From Streptomyces guryensis (GTDB lineage: Bacteria; Actinomycetota; Actinomycetes; Streptomycetales; Streptomycetaceae): DNA of 64,000 nt. The position numbers were made by a program, and so were the translations under genes. Location of the stretch: the NCBI RefSeq assembly GCF_021261325.1, contig NZ_JAJSBI010000006.1, positions 248,001 through 312,000 of the forward strand, written 5' to 3'. This document shows positions 63,238-64,000 of this stretch, piece after piece. The notes under the pieces are model-generated. The model was not told the DNA's origin. It worked only from the letters and a program-made list of their open reading frames with translations, and searched no databases. Each line of letters opens with the position of its first letter. Positions within the stretch are counted from its first letter, which is position 1.

Positions 63238-64000
63238 GGCCCTGTCTCCGGGCGGGGAGCGGGTACCTCCGCACGCAGGCGGGCCAGCAGCCGTTCTCGC
63301 TCCTCGGCGAAGGCCGGATCGGCCTGGTAGTCACCGTGGCCCAGGATCGGGGCGGGCAGCGGGTGCTGCGCGGTGCGGCCGTAGGCGAGAGGATCCTTCA
63401 AGGGTGCGCGGTCGACCTCCGGGCCGCAGTCGCCGGGCAGTCGGACCGGGCCGCCGATGGGGTCGGTGAGCCGGTAGAGATTGCGCCAGCAGTCGACGTC
63501 GTGGTGCAGGGAGCGGAGGGCGGCGGGACCGAAATGGGCCGGGAACCAGCGGCCGTAGAGGCGCTCGATCGGGGAGCCGTAGGTCAGCAGGGCGACCCGG
63601 CTGCGCACGGACGGCTTCAGCTGCCAGGCCGCGGCGGCCGCGAGCACGCTGCCCTGGGAGTGGCCGGAGATCACCAGGCGGCCGCCGGTGGCACTCGTCC
63701 AGGTCGCCATCCGCCAGGTCAGGTCGGGCACCGCACGCTCGGCGTAGCAGGGCGGGGCGAAGGGGTGGGCGGCGCGCGGCCAGAAGGTGCCGACGTCCCA
63801 CAGGACGCCGATGGTGCGCCGGGCCGAGGCGTCCTTGTAGGCGCGCCTGCCCCAGGTGACGAACAGTATTGAGCCCAGGCCGATCAGCCATGAGCCCAGG
63901 GCCTGGGCGGTCTGTGCGGCACCGTGCACGAAGGCGAACGCGTGCTGCGCGGCCTGGCCCGGCGCCTCTTCGGTGATCTTCGCGCCGAGGAGGGCTCCGG
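63207..64000 (-). CDS. Alpha/beta-hydrolase domain membrane protein (partial, N-terminus outside window)
   Basis: The frame is open to the right window edge, so the start is not visible; the last 264 residues are seen. A membrane helix (LGSWLIGLGSILFVTWG) is followed by a hydrolase domain with the nucleophile motif VISGHSQGSVLAAA and a histidine in ILGHGDYQADP near the C-terminus. It overlaps the end of the convergent AAA+ gene by 31 bases. Probably an integral membrane lipase-like protein; substrate unknown. Confidence 0.72.
   Translation of the reverse strand, partial: GALLGAKITEEAPGQAAQHAFAFVHGAAQTAQALGSWLIGLGSILFVTWGRRAYKDASARRTIGVLWDVGTFWPRAAHPFAPPCYAERAVPDLTWRMATWTSATGGRLVISGHSQGSVLAAAAAWQLKPSVRSRVALLTYGSPIERLYGRWFPAHFGPAALRSLHHDVDCWRNLYRLTDPIGGPVRLPGDCGPEVDRAPLKDPLAYGRTAQHPLPAPILGHGDYQADPAFAEERERLLARLRAEVPAPRPETGPQGDSGRSSG

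Noticed and set aside
1..64000. CRISPR arrays, tRNA or rRNA genes, intact insertion sequences
   Set aside because: No regular direct repeats, no tRNA or rRNA-like segments and no intact transposase were seen on reading through the window. A tRNAscan or ISfinder search would settle this.

Overview
The window is GC-rich actinobacterial DNA, almost certainly from a Streptomyces chromosome. The support is codon bias (G or C in nearly every third position), frequent GTG/TTG starts, purine-rich ribosome binding sites, twin-domain secreted cellulases with CBM2, StrR-type regulators and MAB_1171c/ImmA-type gene trios. The species cannot be named from the sequence. All functional calls come from reading the proteins by eye; no database search was run.

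Left part (1-20.2 kb), accessory in character. A LacI regulator of the CebR type sits beside three secreted cellulases (GH12-CBM2, CBM2-GH48, CBM2-GH6). CebR-like boxes (TGGGAGCGCTCCCA) lie in front of the GH12 and GH48 genes, and a variant box precedes a decayed cellulase gene just upstream of GH6. A small catabolic operon follows: two alpha/beta hydrolases, a class A flavoprotein hydroxylase and an amidohydrolase, with a TetR regulator at the end and a promoter/operator at the start. The stretch 14.98-17.3 kb is a graveyard of gene fragments (PadR, sugar-lactone oxidase and amidohydrolase remnants) around one intact TetR gene. A CPA2 antiporter and an MFS transporter close this part.

Middle part (about 20.4-43.6 kb), a biosynthetic gene cluster read almost wholly on the minus strand. 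Its core is a free-standing NRPS set that builds a modified amino acid: an adenylation enzyme (eye-read code DAFFLGVTFK, aliphatic substrate), a stand-alone carrier protein, a SyrB2-type non-haem iron halogenase with the diagnostic His-x-Ala, a thioesterase and an acyl-CoA-dehydrogenase-like flavoprotein. This recalls the ktzA-D set (gamma-chlorination, then cyclopropane formation) and cytC1-C4. An aminoacyl-tRNA deacylase of the YbaK type is wedged into the same overlapping operon and may protect against mischarging by the product. Further genes encode a flavoprotein monooxygenase, a JmjC-type oxygenase, a luciferase-like monooxygenase, an SGNH hydrolase with a long extra region, a pyroglutamyl peptidase, an MFS exporter, a P450, an ATP-grasp ligase, an HTTM-like membrane protein, and a NodU-type carbamoyltransferase with an SxtJ-like mini-protein. 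Just after the P450 gene is an 18-bp gene for the pentapeptide MSYDH, with an ideal Shine-Dalgarno sequence and a hairpin terminator. It matches the M-x-Y-x-H pattern of biarylitide precursors, the smallest known RiPP genes. A 36-residue basic peptide is encoded at the head of the operon. Two StrR-type regulators lie upstream, each with a StrR/NovG-type operator inside its own coding sequence.

Right part (43.9-64 kb), mostly housekeeping or widely conserved Streptomyces genes. They comprise an XRE / ImmA-IrrE / MAB_1171c trio, an MHS transporter with a GAF-PucR type regulator and 3-hydroxybutyrate dehydrogenase, NUDIX hydrolase, apolipoprotein N-acyltransferase, an O-antigen-ligase-like protein, an Asp/Glu racemase-like protein, an HpnB-like glycosyltransferase, a double TerD protein, a MOSC protein, a beta-helix/AAA+ fusion, and a hydrolase cut by the window end.
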